NCBI GenBank assembly: GCA_026004195.1
Contig: BPIQ01000001.1
Span: 62,001 to 126,000 of the forward strand
Length of the DNA stretch: 64,000 nt
Direction: 5' to 3'
DNA from: Candidatus Binatia bacterium
GTDB taxonomy: Bacteria; Desulfobacterota; Binatia; HRBIN30; BPIQ01
Under the pieces are notes generated by a model. The model worked only from the letters and a program-made list of their open reading frames with translations, was not told the origin of the DNA and searched no databases. The position numbers and the translations under genes are program-made. Positions 40,040 to 49,987 of this stretch are shown one piece after another (within the stretch, counting starts at the first letter, position 1; every line of letters begins with the position of its first letter).

Positions 40040-41312
40040 TCAAGTGACCCTCCGGAGCCGCTCCTTGGCCGCCTCGAGCTGGCTCAAGCCGCACGAGCTT
40101 GACGAGCTCCTGCGACGGCTCGAGGACGAGCGGTTCCTCGACGGCCACGGCAGCCCTGTGCCGCGAGCCGCCTGGACGGCCTGTCCAAGCACGCTCGAGG
40201 GCCTGGTCGGACGTGAGCCGAGTACTTCTTCGGCTCCTCGCCCGGCCGGTCCAGAGCTCCCAGACCATGGGCCCGTCCGGCCAGAGGAGACAGCGCGACC
40301 GCAGGTCGGTCCCGGCCTCGAAGGCCAGGGTGGCCGCTGCCAGCCCCAGGGCGGCCAGCACGGTGCGAGCGGCGACGTCCAGCTGCGCGCTCGACCTTGC
40401 CGTCGACCGGGAAGCGCAAGCCGCCGCAGGCAGATCAGCGACAGGGTGGTCGTCTGCTCCGCGTACTCGATCGGTCACGCCCGGAGTTCGCCGATCTCGA
40501 AGGGCACGCTCGAGTGGTTGATCTCGGACGGCCGGAGCGCGCCTTTTTCCTTGCCGCTCGGCGACCCTTGTTAAGCGACTTGTCCTCGTCCCGCAAGACC
40601 AGCACGTTCTTGCTGATCTCCAGCGGGTCGCGACGCACCCCGCGCCCGGTAATCATCGGGGCGCCACTCCGCTCCCTACGCCCACGATCTCCGAAACCAT
40701 CGCCCGCTCGAACTTCGGCCCCAGACCCTCCCTTTCGGCCCGGTCGAGTCCCACATGCCGAACACGAGCGCCGTCGGGCAGAGCTCGAAGAGCGGCGTCG
40801 CGTTGGCCAACGCTCACCGTGTTGAGCGCCTTGCCTCGTCTCCGACTCTGCGGAACCGCACCCCGTCGAGCTCGCTGTCCCGCAGGATCGCATCGGCGAG
40901 CCGATGCGGGACCTGGAGGCTCGTGATCCTCCCCACCTTCTCGATCAGCCGGCCGGCCGCCTCGTCGGCCTCGAGGTCACCGGTCGGGTCGTGCTCGGAA
41001 AAGTCGACGACGACGAGCGGGAGCTTGATCTTCCCCGCGTCCACCGCCTCCTGGAGCGCCAGCTCCATCCGGTTGGCCTGGCTCTGCACGCTGTCCAGGA
41101 GCACACAGGTCACCGGCCCGTCTCGCCCGGGAATGCGCCGCTGCTTCGATCGCGTAGACCGCCCCGGCGAACGTCGGCGGAAATACCTTGCTTCCCGGAC
41201 CCCCTCCCGGCTGCAGGATCCTGCGGCAGCGGAAGGCCGCGGCGTTTCCGGCTACCGCCTCCCGGAGGGTTTCGTAGGTCAGGGGATCGAAGCTCTTCGG
41301 TTCCGCATTCAT
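40040..41312 (-). pseudogene. csb1: csb1 (Cas7, GSU0053 type), broken by many indels
   Basis: Cas7-type backbone subunit of the I-G Cascade. It begins at ATG 41312 (after a GGGAGG ribosome site) with SFDPLTYETLREAVAGNAAA and SKVFPPTFAG, then shifts frame after YAIE into RRIPGRDGPVTCVLLDSV and QSQANRMELALQEAVDAGK. Further jumps give GKALNTVSV, NATPLFELCPTALVFGMWD, LGPKFERAMVSEIVGVGSG, MITGRGVRRDPLEISKNVL, INHSSVPFEIGELR and QLDVAARTVLAALGLAA, ending RLRRVT at 40040, two bases before the csb2 start. At least ten single-base shifts occur in 1.27 kb, with the protein sequence well conserved between them. As written it encodes no full protein. Confidence 0.85.
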
Positions 41313-41785
41313 GAGTTACCTCCCTGGTCGACTTTTCGAATCGAAAGCCGCTCCAGCTACTGCCCGCTTACTTGGTGGTTTCGCCGCCGTTTGCGGCCGG
41401 AGAGTTGTTCCTGGCATTCCCGGGGTGCGCGTGCCCGTACGCAGTGGAAGTTGGAGCGACCACGTCGCAGCCCGTTCGCTCCAGGTTTCCAAGCCCGGCA
41501 ACGCCGTCATCGACTGTCCCTCGGGGCCCGAGGTCAGGCGGCGTTCTTTACGACCCTCCGGAAAAGTGTTCAAGAGACGGTTGCCATCCAGGGACAGGGT
41601 TTTTTCGGGGAAAGCTCGAGCAGGGGAGAAAAGCTCGAGAGTTCCCTGCTCGGACACAAGGCGGTAGAGGACGCGGCTGTCCCGGCCTGCCTCCCACGTT
41701 CGGCCCGACCCGCACCCCGGGGGAGGTGCCGCCGGAGACACCCGGCAGAGAGGGGAGAGAATCGCCGACGCCGAGGAGAACGGGC
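41313..41785. other. Upstream region of the csb1-led cas operon
   Basis: No recognisable gene. A minus-strand frame (41316-41858) has some protein-like stretches (TLELFSPARAFPEKTLSLDG) but no family I know. The promoter of the csb1-csb2-cas3-csb3 transcript should lie here. Confidence 0.35.
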
Positions 41786-42147
41786 ACTGCTCGAGATGCA
41801 GCAACGTCCCCCCGCGGCCGAGGAAATGCGCCACTGGCGCGCCCTCGAGGAAGAGCATCTCCGGTGGGGTGGGTACCCTGCCCTCGAAAAGCTCGACGAA
41901 GCGAACCGCAGGGTTTGGTTGCGTGACTTCCGGCGGACTTACCTCGAGCGAGACCTTGCCGACCTGGGAAGGGTGGCCGACCTGGACCAGTTCGTCCTGG
42001 CGCAGAACCTCCTTGCCGCCGGGACCGCCCAGCTTCGCTCGTACTCGGAAGTCGCGAGGGAGCTCGGAGTGGCCGGAACGAGATCGAACCGTTGGGACCG
42101 GGCGTCTGGGCAGTGCCCGGCTGGCGACTTTTCGGCCCTGCGGCGTG
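41786..42147 (+). pseudogene. AAA+/DUF4143 ATPase remnant with internal deletion
   Basis: The plus strand encodes HWRALEEEHLRWGGYPALEK and RRVWLRDFRRTYLERDLADL, then SYSEVARELGVA, which is the middle of a DUF4143-type ATPase like the intact gene at 32859-34103. At about 42073 the sequence jumps into another frame and directly to the family C-terminus NEIEPLGPGVWAVPGWRLFG, ending in a stop at 42147. The N-terminal nucleotide-binding part and the DUF4143 nuclease-like part are missing. The same C-terminal motif survives at 8153-8262. Confidence 0.68.
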
Positions 42148-42590
42148 AGGCTGGACAGACCGATCCGGCTCCTTTCCTCTTTGCGTGTGCTCGTGGTCGA
42201 CGCGGCTTGCTAGGCGAACTGGGGTTCTCTCTCGCTTACCGGAGGAACCACGGATTGCCCTTTTGCGAGTCGATGTCTCGCCACCCGGGCCCGGGAAGGC
42301 TGCGTGGTCGTCCGGGGAGAGAGTTCGCCGGAAGTAGCGGGCGCAGCTCGGGCGCGCGCTTCTCGGCAACCGCAGCGTCTTCTCCGGCGGCCCCGCCAAC
42401 CGAGGCCGGACACTTCATTTGTCAAAAGGCTCGGTCGTTTTCCTGTGTCAGCGACACCACCAGAAAAGCGGACACTTCATTTGCTCTCCGGAGCGGTCGA
42501 TTCACGTACTCGTAACATGCCAACCCCCCGCGGTTGACTCGCCGGGGCGGGCGTGTTAGCCCCCAAGGTCAGGAAGTCCTTGTAAATTCG
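42148..42590. other. Non-coding region before nuoA with a short direct repeat
   Basis: No gene recognised. CGGACACTTCATTTG occurs twice, at about 42408-42422 and 42469-42483, 61 bases apart; this could be an old insertion-sequence end pair or a regulatory repeat. The nuo promoter should lie between here and 42590. Confidence 0.45.
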
Positions 42591-43019
42591 ATGTATTTTC
42601 ACTTCGCGAACGTCCTGGTTTTCACCGCCTTCGCGATCCTGTTCGTAGGCGGAATGATGCTCCTCGGGAGCCTTTTGCGCCCGCACAACCCCGAACCCTC
42701 GAAGCTCACGACCTACGAGTGCGGCGAGCCGCCTACGGGGACGGCCTGGATCAACTTCAACATCCGCTTCTACCTGATCGCGCTGATCTTCGTGATCTTC
42801 GACGTGGAAGTGGCCTTCGTTTACCCCGTGGCCGCGGTCTTCCGTGAATGGGTGGCCGAGGGGCGGGGGCTTTTCGCCCTGGTCGAGGTCGCCCTCTTTC
42901 TCGGAATTCTTTTCATCGGGCTCGTCTACGCCTGGCGGAAGGGGGACCTCGCCTGGCTCAAGAAAACGTCGCTCTTTCTGGCGGAGGAGCCGCGGGCGGC
43001 AGTTCGCGAGGCAGCCTGA
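42591..43019 (+). CDS. nuoA: NADH-quinone oxidoreductase subunit A
   Basis: First gene of the complex I operon. NuoA is a three-helix membrane subunit at the junction of the arms. The 142-residue protein has helix 1 ([20 protein letters not shown]), the conserved quinone-site loop with its Cys ([21 protein letters not shown]), and the acidic helix start [12 protein letters not shown]. The ATG at 42591 places helix 1 right after MYFHFA, as in homologues; the frame is open for 19 more codons upstream without conservation. nuoB follows after 22 bases. Confidence 0.95.
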   Translation: MYFHFANVLVFTAFAILFVGGMMLLGSLLRPHNPEPSKLTTYECGEPPTGTAWINFNIRFYLIALIFVIFDVEVAFVYPVAAVFREWVAEGRGLFALVEVALFLGILFIGLVYAWRKGDLAWLKKTSLFLAEEPRAAVREAA

Positions 43020-43041
43020 GGAGGGGAAGGGAGTCGGAGCT

Positions 43042-43542
43042 ATGTCGCTCGTCAACTCGATGCCCGAAATGGTTCTCACCACGAAGGCGGACGCCTTCCT
43101 GAACTGGACCCGGAAGTCCTCGGTCTGGTGGATGCTCTTCGGGCTCGCCTGCTGTGCCATCGAAATGATGCAGACGCAGGGGCCGCGGGCCGACGTGGAC
43201 CGCTTCGGCACCGCGCCGCGGGCGGCTCCGCGGCAGTCGGACCTGATGATCGTCGCGGGGACGCTCACCCTGAAGATGGCGCTCCGGACGAAGATCCTCT
43301 ACGAGCAGATGCCCGAGCCGCGCTACGTCATCTCGATGGGGAGCTGCGCCAACTGCGGCGGCCTTTTCCAGCTCGCCTACTCGGTCTGCGACGGCGTCGA
43401 CAAGGTGATCCCGGTGGACGTCTACGTCCCCGGCTGCCCGCCGCGACCCGAGGCGCTGACCGAGGGGATCCTCAAGCTGCAAGAAAAGATGATGCAGGAG
43501 AAGTGGCTCGTCCGCCGCGAGGCGAAGACCCGGGCCGCCTGA
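43042..43542 (+). CDS. nuoB: NADH-quinone oxidoreductase subunit B, N2 cluster
   Basis: Peripheral-arm subunit that binds cluster N2, which reduces quinone. In 166 residues the cluster ligands are visible: the tandem cysteines in [12 protein letters not shown], the third in [11 protein letters not shown] and the fourth in [15 protein letters not shown]. The start ATG at 43042 follows a GGAG-rich ribosome site. It is followed by nuoC after 16 bases. Confidence 0.97.
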   Translation: MSLVNSMPEMVLTTKADAFLNWTRKSSVWWMLFGLACCAIEMMQTQGPRADVDRFGTAPRAAPRQSDLMIVAGTLTLKMALRTKILYEQMPEPRYVISMGSCANCGGLFQLAYSVCDGVDKVIPVDVYVPGCPPRPEALTEGILKLQEKMMQEKWLVRREAKTRAA

Positions 43543-43558
43543 TCGCGGTCGCGTTCCG

Positions 43559-44056
43559 ATGGACGCCGCTGCCATCCACGCGCGCCTTCGGGAGCGCTTC
43601 GGCGAGGCCATCGAAGGCGTGGACCTCGAAGCGAAGGACCCGTTCGTCGTGGTACGAGCCGAGGCGATCGCCGAGGTGTGCCGCTACCTCCGGGACGACC
43701 CCGACCTTCGGTTCGACTGCCTTTCGAACCTCACGGGAGTCGACTTGAAGGCGGAAAACCTCCTGCAGGTGGTCTACCATCTCTATTCCTACCCTCACCG
43801 GCACTCGATCGTGCTCAAGGTCACGACCCCGCGGGAGAACCCGCGCGTGCCGACGGTCGAGCGCGTTTGGAAGGCCGCCAACTGGCTCGAGCGCGAAGCT
43901 TACGACCTTCTCGGCATCGTCTTCGAGGGCCACAGCGACCTCCGGCGCATTCTGATGCCGGAGGACTGGGTCGGGCATCCCTTGCGGAAGGACTTCGTCG
44001 AGCCGGAAGAATACCACGGCATCAGCACGCGGAGGGAAAGCCTCCTGCGGTCCTGA
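43559..44056 (+). CDS. nuoC: NADH-quinone oxidoreductase subunit C
   Basis: 30-kDa-type subunit of the connecting part of complex I (165 residues). The signature region [20 protein letters not shown] and [20 protein letters not shown], followed by GHPLRKDF, is fully conserved. It is separate from nuoD, not fused as in E. coli. nuoD begins 14 bases later. Confidence 0.96.
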   Translation: MDAAAIHARLRERFGEAIEGVDLEAKDPFVVVRAEAIAEVCRYLRDDPDLRFDCLSNLTGVDLKAENLLQVVYHLYSYPHRHSIVLKVTTPRENPRVPTVERVWKAANWLEREAYDLLGIVFEGHSDLRRILMPEDWVGHPLRKDFVEPEEYHGISTRRESLLRS

Positions 44057-44069
44057 GAGGGGGAGAAGG

Positions 44070-45230
44070 ATGGGTCTCGCCGGCTACGAAATCGAGATCG
44101 AACGCGACAGGGGAAGCGGCCTCGAAACCGAGGAGATGACGCTCAACATGGGGCCGCAGCACCCGAGCACGCACGGGGTGCTGCGCTTCGTCGTGAAGGC
44201 GGACGGCGAGCTCATGCGGGAAGCCATTCCCGACGTGGGATACCTCCACCGCTCGATCGAGAAGATCGCGGAGAAGGTCGGCTACCACGGCTTCATGCCC
44301 TACACGGACCGCGTGGATTACGTGGCGGCGATGTTCTGCAACCAGGGCTGGGCGATGGTCTGCGAGAAGCTCGCCGGGATCGAGGTCCCCAAGCGCGGCG
44401 AGTACTGCCGCGTGATCGCCTGCGAGCTCAACCGCATCGCGAGCCATCTTCTTTCCGTCGGCACGATGGTGCTCGACATCGGGGCCACGACGCCCTTTTT
44501 CCATGCCTTCCGCGAGCGGGAGAAAATCAACGATCTCCTCGAGGAGCTCTGCGGGGCGCGCCTCACCTACAATTACATGCGGATCGGTGGCGTGGCCTGG
44601 GACCTCCCCCCGGGGTTCGCCGAGCGCACTCTCGACTTCCTCGACAACTTCGAGCCCGCGCTCGAGGAATTCAACGACCTGATCACGGAAAACAAGATCT
44701 ACGTGGAGCGGCTCGCGGACGTGGCCCCGGTGCCGCCCGAGCTCGCGATCCAGTACAACCTGGTGGGCCCGAACCTGCGAGCTTCGGGCGTGAAGTTCGA
44801 CCTCCGGCGCGACGAGCCCTATTCCGTCTACCCGGAGCTCGAGTTCGACGTCCCCGTGGGCACGGGGGAGGCGGGGACTCTCGGCGATTGCTACGACCGG
44901 TACATCGTGCGGATCCGGGAGATGCGCGAGAGCTGCAAGATCGTCCGCCAGTGCCTGCGGCAGATCCCCGACGGACCGGTACTCGCCAAGGTGCCGCGGA
45001 AGTTCAAGCCCCCGAAGGGGGACGCCTACGTGCGGGTCGAAAGCGCGCGCGGCGACATGGGGTGGTATTGCATCAGCGACGGCACCGAGTTTCCCTACCG
45101 GACGCACATCCGGACGGGCTCCTTCTCGGCCATGAGCATCATCAACGAGATTTCCCGTGGGATCATGATCGCGGACCTGGTGGCGGTCATCGCGAGCCTC
45201 GACATCGTGGCTCCGGAGGTGGACCGCTAG
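44070..45230 (+). CDS. nuoD: NADH-quinone oxidoreductase subunit D
   Basis: 49-kDa-type subunit that forms the quinone-binding pocket with NuoB. It has 386 residues. Visible motifs: [20 protein letters not shown] with the quinone-site His, the conserved [43 protein letters not shown] and, at the end, [11 protein letters not shown] with the normal C-terminal Asp-Arg. Nothing is missing. The 46-base gap before nuoH is the largest in the first half of the operon. Confidence 0.97.
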   Translation: MGLAGYEIEIERDRGSGLETEEMTLNMGPQHPSTHGVLRFVVKADGELMREAIPDVGYLHRSIEKIAEKVGYHGFMPYTDRVDYVAAMFCNQGWAMVCEKLAGIEVPKRGEYCRVIACELNRIASHLLSVGTMVLDIGATTPFFHAFREREKINDLLEELCGARLTYNYMRIGGVAWDLPPGFAERTLDFLDNFEPALEEFNDLITENKIYVERLADVAPVPPELAIQYNLVGPNLRASGVKFDLRRDEPYSVYPELEFDVPVGTGEAGTLGDCYDRYIVRIREMRESCKIVRQCLRQIPDGPVLAKVPRKFKPPKGDAYVRVESARGDMGWYCISDGTEFPYRTHIRTGSFSAMSIINEISRGIMIADLVAVIASLDIVAPEVDR

Positions 45231-45276
45231 GGCCCTCTCGGGGCGGCCCGGCCGGGCGCCCCTTCGCACGAGACCC

Positions 45277-46476
45277 ATGCAGCAATTCCTGGACGAGCTG
45301 ATCGCAAGCGGTACGTTCGGCACGCTGCCGCGCGAGGTCGTCTACCTCCTCGGGATGCTCGCCGCCGGCTTCCTCGTGGCCTTCGTGTTCGTGCTCAACA
45401 TCGCCGGCGGCACGACCTTCATCGAGCGCCGGATCTGGGCCCGCATCCACGACCGGGTGGGACCGAACCGGGTCGGGCCGCAGGGGATCCTCCAGTGGCT
45501 CGTCGACGGGATCAAGCTCCTCATGAAAGAAGACGTCGTGCCGGCCCAGGCCGATCCGATCCTTTTCCGGCTGGCCCCCTACGTCGTGATGGTGGGATTT
45601 CTCACGACGTTCGTCGTGATCCCCTTCAGCAGCGTTCTCGTGATCGCCGACATGAACGTGGGGATTCTCTTCCTCACGGCCGTCACGTCGCTCGTCGTGG
45701 TGGGGATCCTGATGGCGGGCTGGTCTTCCAACAACAAGTGGTCGCTCATCGGCGGGATCCGGGCGGCCGCCCAGATCGTGAGCTACGAAATCCCGGCGGC
45801 GATCTCGATCATCACGATCGTTCTCGTGACGGGCACGCTCAGCATGCAGGAGATCATCCGGCAGCAGGGATGGGCACCGACCGACTGGCTGCTCTTCCAC
45901 AGCCCGTTCACCTTCGCGGCGTTTTTCGTTCTGCTCACGTCGCTTCTGGCCGAGGGAAACCGCACGCCCTTCGACCTCCCGGAGGCGGAAAGCGAGCTCG
46001 TGGCCGGCTTCGTGACGGAGTACTCGGGGGTTCGTTACCTCATCTTCTTCATGGCGGAGTGGGGAAACCTCTACGTGATCGGGGCCGTCATGACGACGCT
46101 CTTTTTGGGCGGCTGGCAGATCCCGCCGGTCACGGACAGCGCCGTGCTCCAGGGCTTTCTCGAATTTCTCACGTTCTTCACCAAGTCCTACTTCTGGGTG
46201 CTCGTGGCCATCTGGGTGAGGGCGACGCTGCCGCGGGTGCGCGTCGACCAGCTCATGACGGTCTGCTGGAAGTACCTGGTTCCCATCTCGTTCGTGAACC
46301 TCCTCGGGACGGCCGTGTGGGTGGTCGTCTGGCCCGAGGGGAACCGGATCGCCGAAATCGCACTCTTTGCGCTCGCGGTCCTGCTGGTTCTCCAGTTCTT
46401 CCGGCGCGTGGCCTTCCACCTCCGGCGGGCGCGGGTGCGCGAGCGCGGGGAGCTTTACCTAAGCCCGCTCGCCTAA
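45277..46476 (+). CDS. nuoH: NADH-quinone oxidoreductase subunit H
   Basis: Membrane subunit (399 residues, about eight helices) that links the quinone site to the proton-pumping arm. Motifs include TFIERRIWARIHDRVGPNRV, GPQGILQWLVDGIKLLMKED, and the acidic loop FDLPEAESELVAGFVTEYSG that lines the quinone channel. The C-terminus carries the conserved WVRATLPRVRVDQLM. nuoI follows after 16 bases. Confidence 0.97.
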   Translation: MQQFLDELIASGTFGTLPREVVYLLGMLAAGFLVAFVFVLNIAGGTTFIERRIWARIHDRVGPNRVGPQGILQWLVDGIKLLMKEDVVPAQADPILFRLAPYVVMVGFLTTFVVIPFSSVLVIADMNVGILFLTAVTSLVVVGILMAGWSSNNKWSLIGGIRAAAQIVSYEIPAAISIITIVLVTGTLSMQEIIRQQGWAPTDWLLFHSPFTFAAFFVLLTSLLAEGNRTPFDLPEAESELVAGFVTEYSGVRYLIFFMAEWGNLYVIGAVMTTLFLGGWQIPPVTDSAVLQGFLEFLTFFTKSYFWVLVAIWVRATLPRVRVDQLMTVCWKYLVPISFVNLLGTAVWVVVWPEGNRIAEIALFALAVLLVLQFFRRVAFHLRRARVRERGELYLSPLA

Positions 46477-46492
46477 TAAAAGAGTCGGGACG

Positions 46493-47056
46493 ATGGCAAA
46501 GCGGCGCGGCTACCTCCGGAACATCTACGAGGCGTGTGCCACGACGTTCGAGGGCCTCGCCGTCACCTTCTCGCACCTCGTCCGGCGTCCCGTCACGGTC
46601 CAGTACCCCGACCGCATCCCGATTCCGGTCCAGGACCAGTTGCCGTTCCGTTACCGGGGCATTCTCGAGGTGGACCTCGAGATCTGCACGGGCTGCCTCG
46701 CCTGCGAGCGTGCCTGCCCGATCGACTGCATCGTCATCGAGGCGAAGAAGGACCCGCAGACCAAGGCCATGGTGCTGAGCCGTTTCGACATCGACCTGGC
46801 CAAGTGCATGTACTGCGGGCTCTGCAGCGAGCCGTGCCCGACGGGCGCCATCCACCACACCCCCGAGTTCGAGGGCGCGGACTACTCGCTCGAGAGCATG
46901 GTGCGCCGCTTCGTGAAAGAACCCGTCATTGCCTACAAGCCCAAGAAGAAGGAAGAGCCGGAAGATCCCGAGGTGGCGGCCCTTCTCGAGCGCGGGATGC
47001 GTTACGTGAACGAGTTCGCGCAGCCGGGCGGAGAGGGCGCGGGGACCGGGACATGA
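46493..47056 (+). CDS. nuoI: NADH-quinone oxidoreductase subunit I, two 4Fe-4S clusters
   Basis: Ferredoxin-like subunit carrying clusters N6a and N6b that feed N2. Two complete motifs are visible in 187 residues: CTGCLACERACPIDC and CMYCGLCSEPCPTGAIHHTP. The C-terminal extension (KPKKKEEPEDPEVAALLERG) is charged and longer than in many homologues. The stop overlaps the nuoJ start in ATGA. With nuoEFG missing from this operon, NuoI is the outermost iron-sulfur subunit encoded here. Confidence 0.97.
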   Translation: MAKRRGYLRNIYEACATTFEGLAVTFSHLVRRPVTVQYPDRIPIPVQDQLPFRYRGILEVDLEICTGCLACERACPIDCIVIEAKKDPQTKAMVLSRFDIDLAKCMYCGLCSEPCPTGAIHHTPEFEGADYSLESMVRRFVKEPVIAYKPKKKEEPEDPEVAALLERGMRYVNEFAQPGGEGAGTGT

Positions 47057-47562
47057 GCGAGATCTCGGCCGGGCTTCTCGTTTTCTGCCTTCTCGCGGCG
47101 GTCACGGTGGGCTCGGCCGTCCTGGTCGCTTTCTCGCGGAGCATCATCTACTCGGCCTTCTCGCTGATGGGAACCCTGCTCGGTCTCGCGGGGCTCTACG
47201 TGACGCTCGCGGCCGACTTCGTCGCCGTGGTGCAGGTGCTCGTCTACGTCGGCGGCATTCTCGTGCTCACGCTCTTTGCCGTCATGCTCACGCACCGTAT
47301 CTCGGACGTGGAAATTTCGAACCGTGCTCTCGGCCGCTTCCCGGCGATTCTCGTCGTGGGGCTCGTGGCGGCGGTCATGGTGAGGGCGGTGCTCGGGGCC
47401 GGCTGGAAGGTCCGCGAGCTCCTGCCTCCGGTGCCCACGACGTACGGGGTCGGGAACGCTTTTCTCGGGGAATACGTGCTGCCTTTCGAGCTGGCTTCCG
47501 TGGTCCTGCTCGCCGCACTCGTCGGCGCCGTCGTTCTTTCGCGAAAGGAGCTCAAGGAGTGA
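47053..47562 (+). CDS. nuoJ: NADH-quinone oxidoreductase subunit J
   Basis: Five-helix membrane subunit of complex I (169 residues). It has the conserved segment SIIYSAFSLMGTLLGLAGLY and, in the third helix, FVAVVQVLVYVGGILVLTLF, which in known structures forms part of the proton path. Starts and stops overlap the neighbours (ATGA with nuoI, GTGA with nuoK), indicating coupled translation. Confidence 0.95.
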   Translation: MSEISAGLLVFCLLAAVTVGSAVLVAFSRSIIYSAFSLMGTLLGLAGLYVTLAADFVAVVQVLVYVGGILVLTLFAVMLTHRISDVEISNRALGRFPAILVVGLVAAVMVRAVLGAGWKVRELLPPVPTTYGVGNAFLGEYVLPFELASVVLLAALVGAVVLSRKELKE

Positions 47563-47870
47563 CGGGGATTCCGCTCGAGTACTACCTGCTCGTGAGTCTG
47601 GCCCTCTTTCTTCTCGGGATGTACTGCGTCCTCACCCGCCGGAACGCCATCGGCATCCTCATGGGGGTGGAGCTCGTGCTGAACGCCGCCAACCTGAACT
47701 ACCTCGCCTTCGGCCGGTACGGCTCGGGGAACTACGACGGGCAGGTCTTCGCGATTTTCGTCATCATGCTGGCGGCCGCCGAGGCGGCCGTGGGGCTCGC
47801 CATCGTGCTCGGGATTTACCAGCAGTTCCACACGATCGACGTGGAAGCGACCGAAACGCTGCGCGGCTGA
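47559..47870 (+). CDS. nuoK: NADH-quinone oxidoreductase subunit K
   Basis: Small three-helix antiporter-like subunit (103 residues). It has the two conserved membrane glutamates, in GILMGVELVLNAANLN and FVIMLAAAEAAVGLAIVL. It starts with GTG at 47559, overlapping the nuoJ stop by four bases. nuoL starts 33 bases downstream. Confidence 0.96.
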   Translation: MTGIPLEYYLLVSLALFLLGMYCVLTRRNAIGILMGVELVLNAANLNYLAFGRYGSGNYDGQVFAIFVIMLAAAEAAVGLAIVLGIYQQFHTIDVEATETLRG

Positions 47871-47903
47871 CGGGGGCCGGTCGGCGAAGGGGAGGGGGCG
47901 ACC

Positions 47904-49965
47904 GTGCATCCGACGACGGTGAACTACCTGCGATGGATCGTGCTGCTCCCGCTCGCGGGAGCGGCCGTGAACGGCATCGCGGGCGCGTGGCTGCAGCGCC
48001 GTTTCGGGAAGCGCGCGGTGAGCCTGGTGGCGTGCACGCCCGTCGTCGTGGCTTTCTTTCTCGCCGTCCGCGGGTTTTTCGACATTCTCGGCCTGCCTCC
48101 CCACGAGCGCCTTCTTCTGGACCGCCTTTTCACCTGGCTCGACCTCGGGAACTTCCACGCCGACATCGCCTTCGCGCTCGACCCGCTCTCGGCCGTCATG
48201 GCGCTCGTCGTGACGGGGGTGGGCGGCCTCATCCACATCTACTCGATCGGCTACATGCACGAGGACGAGGGGTACTGGCGGTACTTCGCCTACCTGAACC
48301 TCTTCATGTTCGCGATGCTCACCCTCGTTCTCGGCGACAACCTGCTTCTCCTGTTCCTCGGCTGGGAAGGCGTGGGGCTCTGCTCCTACGCCCTCATCGG
48401 TTTCTGGTACCACGACCGTCGCGAACGCGAGGGCGGGCTCGAAGGCCTTCATCGTGAACCGGGTGGGCGACTTCGCCTTCGTCCTGGGTCTTTTCCTTCT
48501 CTTCTGGACGATGGCTTCGGAGGGGCATCCCACGATCACCTTCCGCGAGCTCGCCGAGCACGCCCACGTGCTCGAGGGTGCGACGCTCTGGGGCGTGGGG
48601 GTCGCCACGCTCGTGACTCTTTTCTTTTTCGTGGGAGCCACGGGCAAGTCCGCGCAGATCCCGCTTTACGTGTGGCTTCCGGACGCCATGGCCGGCCCCA
48701 CGCCGGTGAGCGCGCTCATCCACGCGGCGACGATGGTGACGGCGGGCGTCTACATGATCGGCCGGCTCAACTTCCTCTACTCGATGGCCCCCTTCACGCT
48801 CGAGGTCGTGGCGGTCGTCGGCGCCGTGACGGCCGTTTTCGCGGCGACGATCGGGCTCGCCCAGAACGACATCAAGAAGGTCCTCGCTTACTCGACCGTG
48901 AGCCAGTTGGGCTACATGTTCCTCGCGATGGGGGTGGGCGCCTACGCGGCGGGCATCTTCCACCTGACGACCCACGCGTTTTTCAAGGCGTGCCTCTTTC
49001 TCGGCTCGGGAAGCGTCATCCACGCGCTCGGGGGCGAACAGGACATGCGCCGGATGGGCGGGCTGCGCGAGCACATGCCGATCACGTTCTGGACTTTCCT
49101 TCTGGCCACGCTCGCGCTCTGCGGCATCCCTCCGACTTCGGGCTTTTTCTCCAAGGACGAGATCCTCTGGAAGGCCTTTTCGAGCCCGCACGGTAGCGTG
49201 CTGCTCTGGGGACTCGGCACGGTGGGGGCGGCACTCACGGCTTTCTACATGTTCCGGCAGGTTTTTCTCGTCTTTTTCGGCGAGTGCCGCGCCGACCCGC
49301 ACGCGAAGGCGCACCTCCACGAGTCGCCTCCGGTGATGACCTACCCGCTCGTGATCCTGGCCGCGCTCGCGCTCGTGGCCGGCGCGCTCGGTGTTCCGGC
49401 CGCACTCGGCGGGGCGAACCGCTTCCACGAGTTCCTGGCACCGGTCTTCGGGGGGCACGGAGCCGAGGCGGGGCACGCGGCCCAGGCCACGCACGGCGAG
49501 GAGCTCGCGGTCGAGCTCGGGCTCATGGGGCTTTCGGTCGTGGTGGCGCTCGCCGGGATCGGGCTCGCCTATGCCGTCTACGGGGCCCGGAGGATTCCGG
49601 CCGAGGTATTTTCCGAGTGGGCCGGGGGCGTTCCGTACCGGCTCGTCTACAACAAGTACTACGTCGACGAGATCTACGAGGCGACCTTCGTCCGCGGCAC
49701 GCTCCTGCTGTCGCGAGCCGGGGCCGCCTTCGACCGCTACGTGATCGATTTCCTCGTCGACGGCTCGGCCTACGCGACGCGGTTCGTGTCCTGGCTCGGC
49801 GGTCTTTTCGACAACTACGTCATCGACGGGGTGGTGAACCGCGTCGCCGACGCGACGATCGCCGCGGGCACCCGATTCCGGCGGCTTCAGACCGGCAATA
49901 TCAACGCCTACCTCTACGCGATCGTGGTCGGTGTGGTGGCCGTGATGCTCGTGCGACTGATGTGA
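47904..49965 (+). CDS. nuoL: NADH-quinone oxidoreductase subunit L, with one frameshift near 48423
   Basis: Large antiporter-like proton-pumping subunit. Frame 1 (GTG 47904 to about 48422) encodes the first helices and FLGWEGVGLCSYALIGFWYH. One extra base near 48421-48423 then shifts the frame, and the protein resumes with NARAGSKAFIVNRVGDFAFV and runs unbroken to 49965, including FFVGATGKSAQIPLYVWLPD, GPTPVSALIHAATMVTAGVY and the lateral-helix C-terminus. Without the extra base the product is about 687 residues, the normal length. A frameshift in a single-copy essential-type subunit with fully conserved flanks is more likely a sequencing error than a mutation. If real, the pump would lack this module. 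Confidence 0.92.
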
Positions 49966-49987
49966 AGCGAAGGAGACCGGGAGAGCG

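Noticed and set aside
41316..41858. Minus-strand frame upstream of csb1 as an additional cas or WYL-type regulator gene
   Set aside because: Some stretches look protein-like, but no motif or plausible start was found and the overlapping plus strand has a recognisable ATPase relic.
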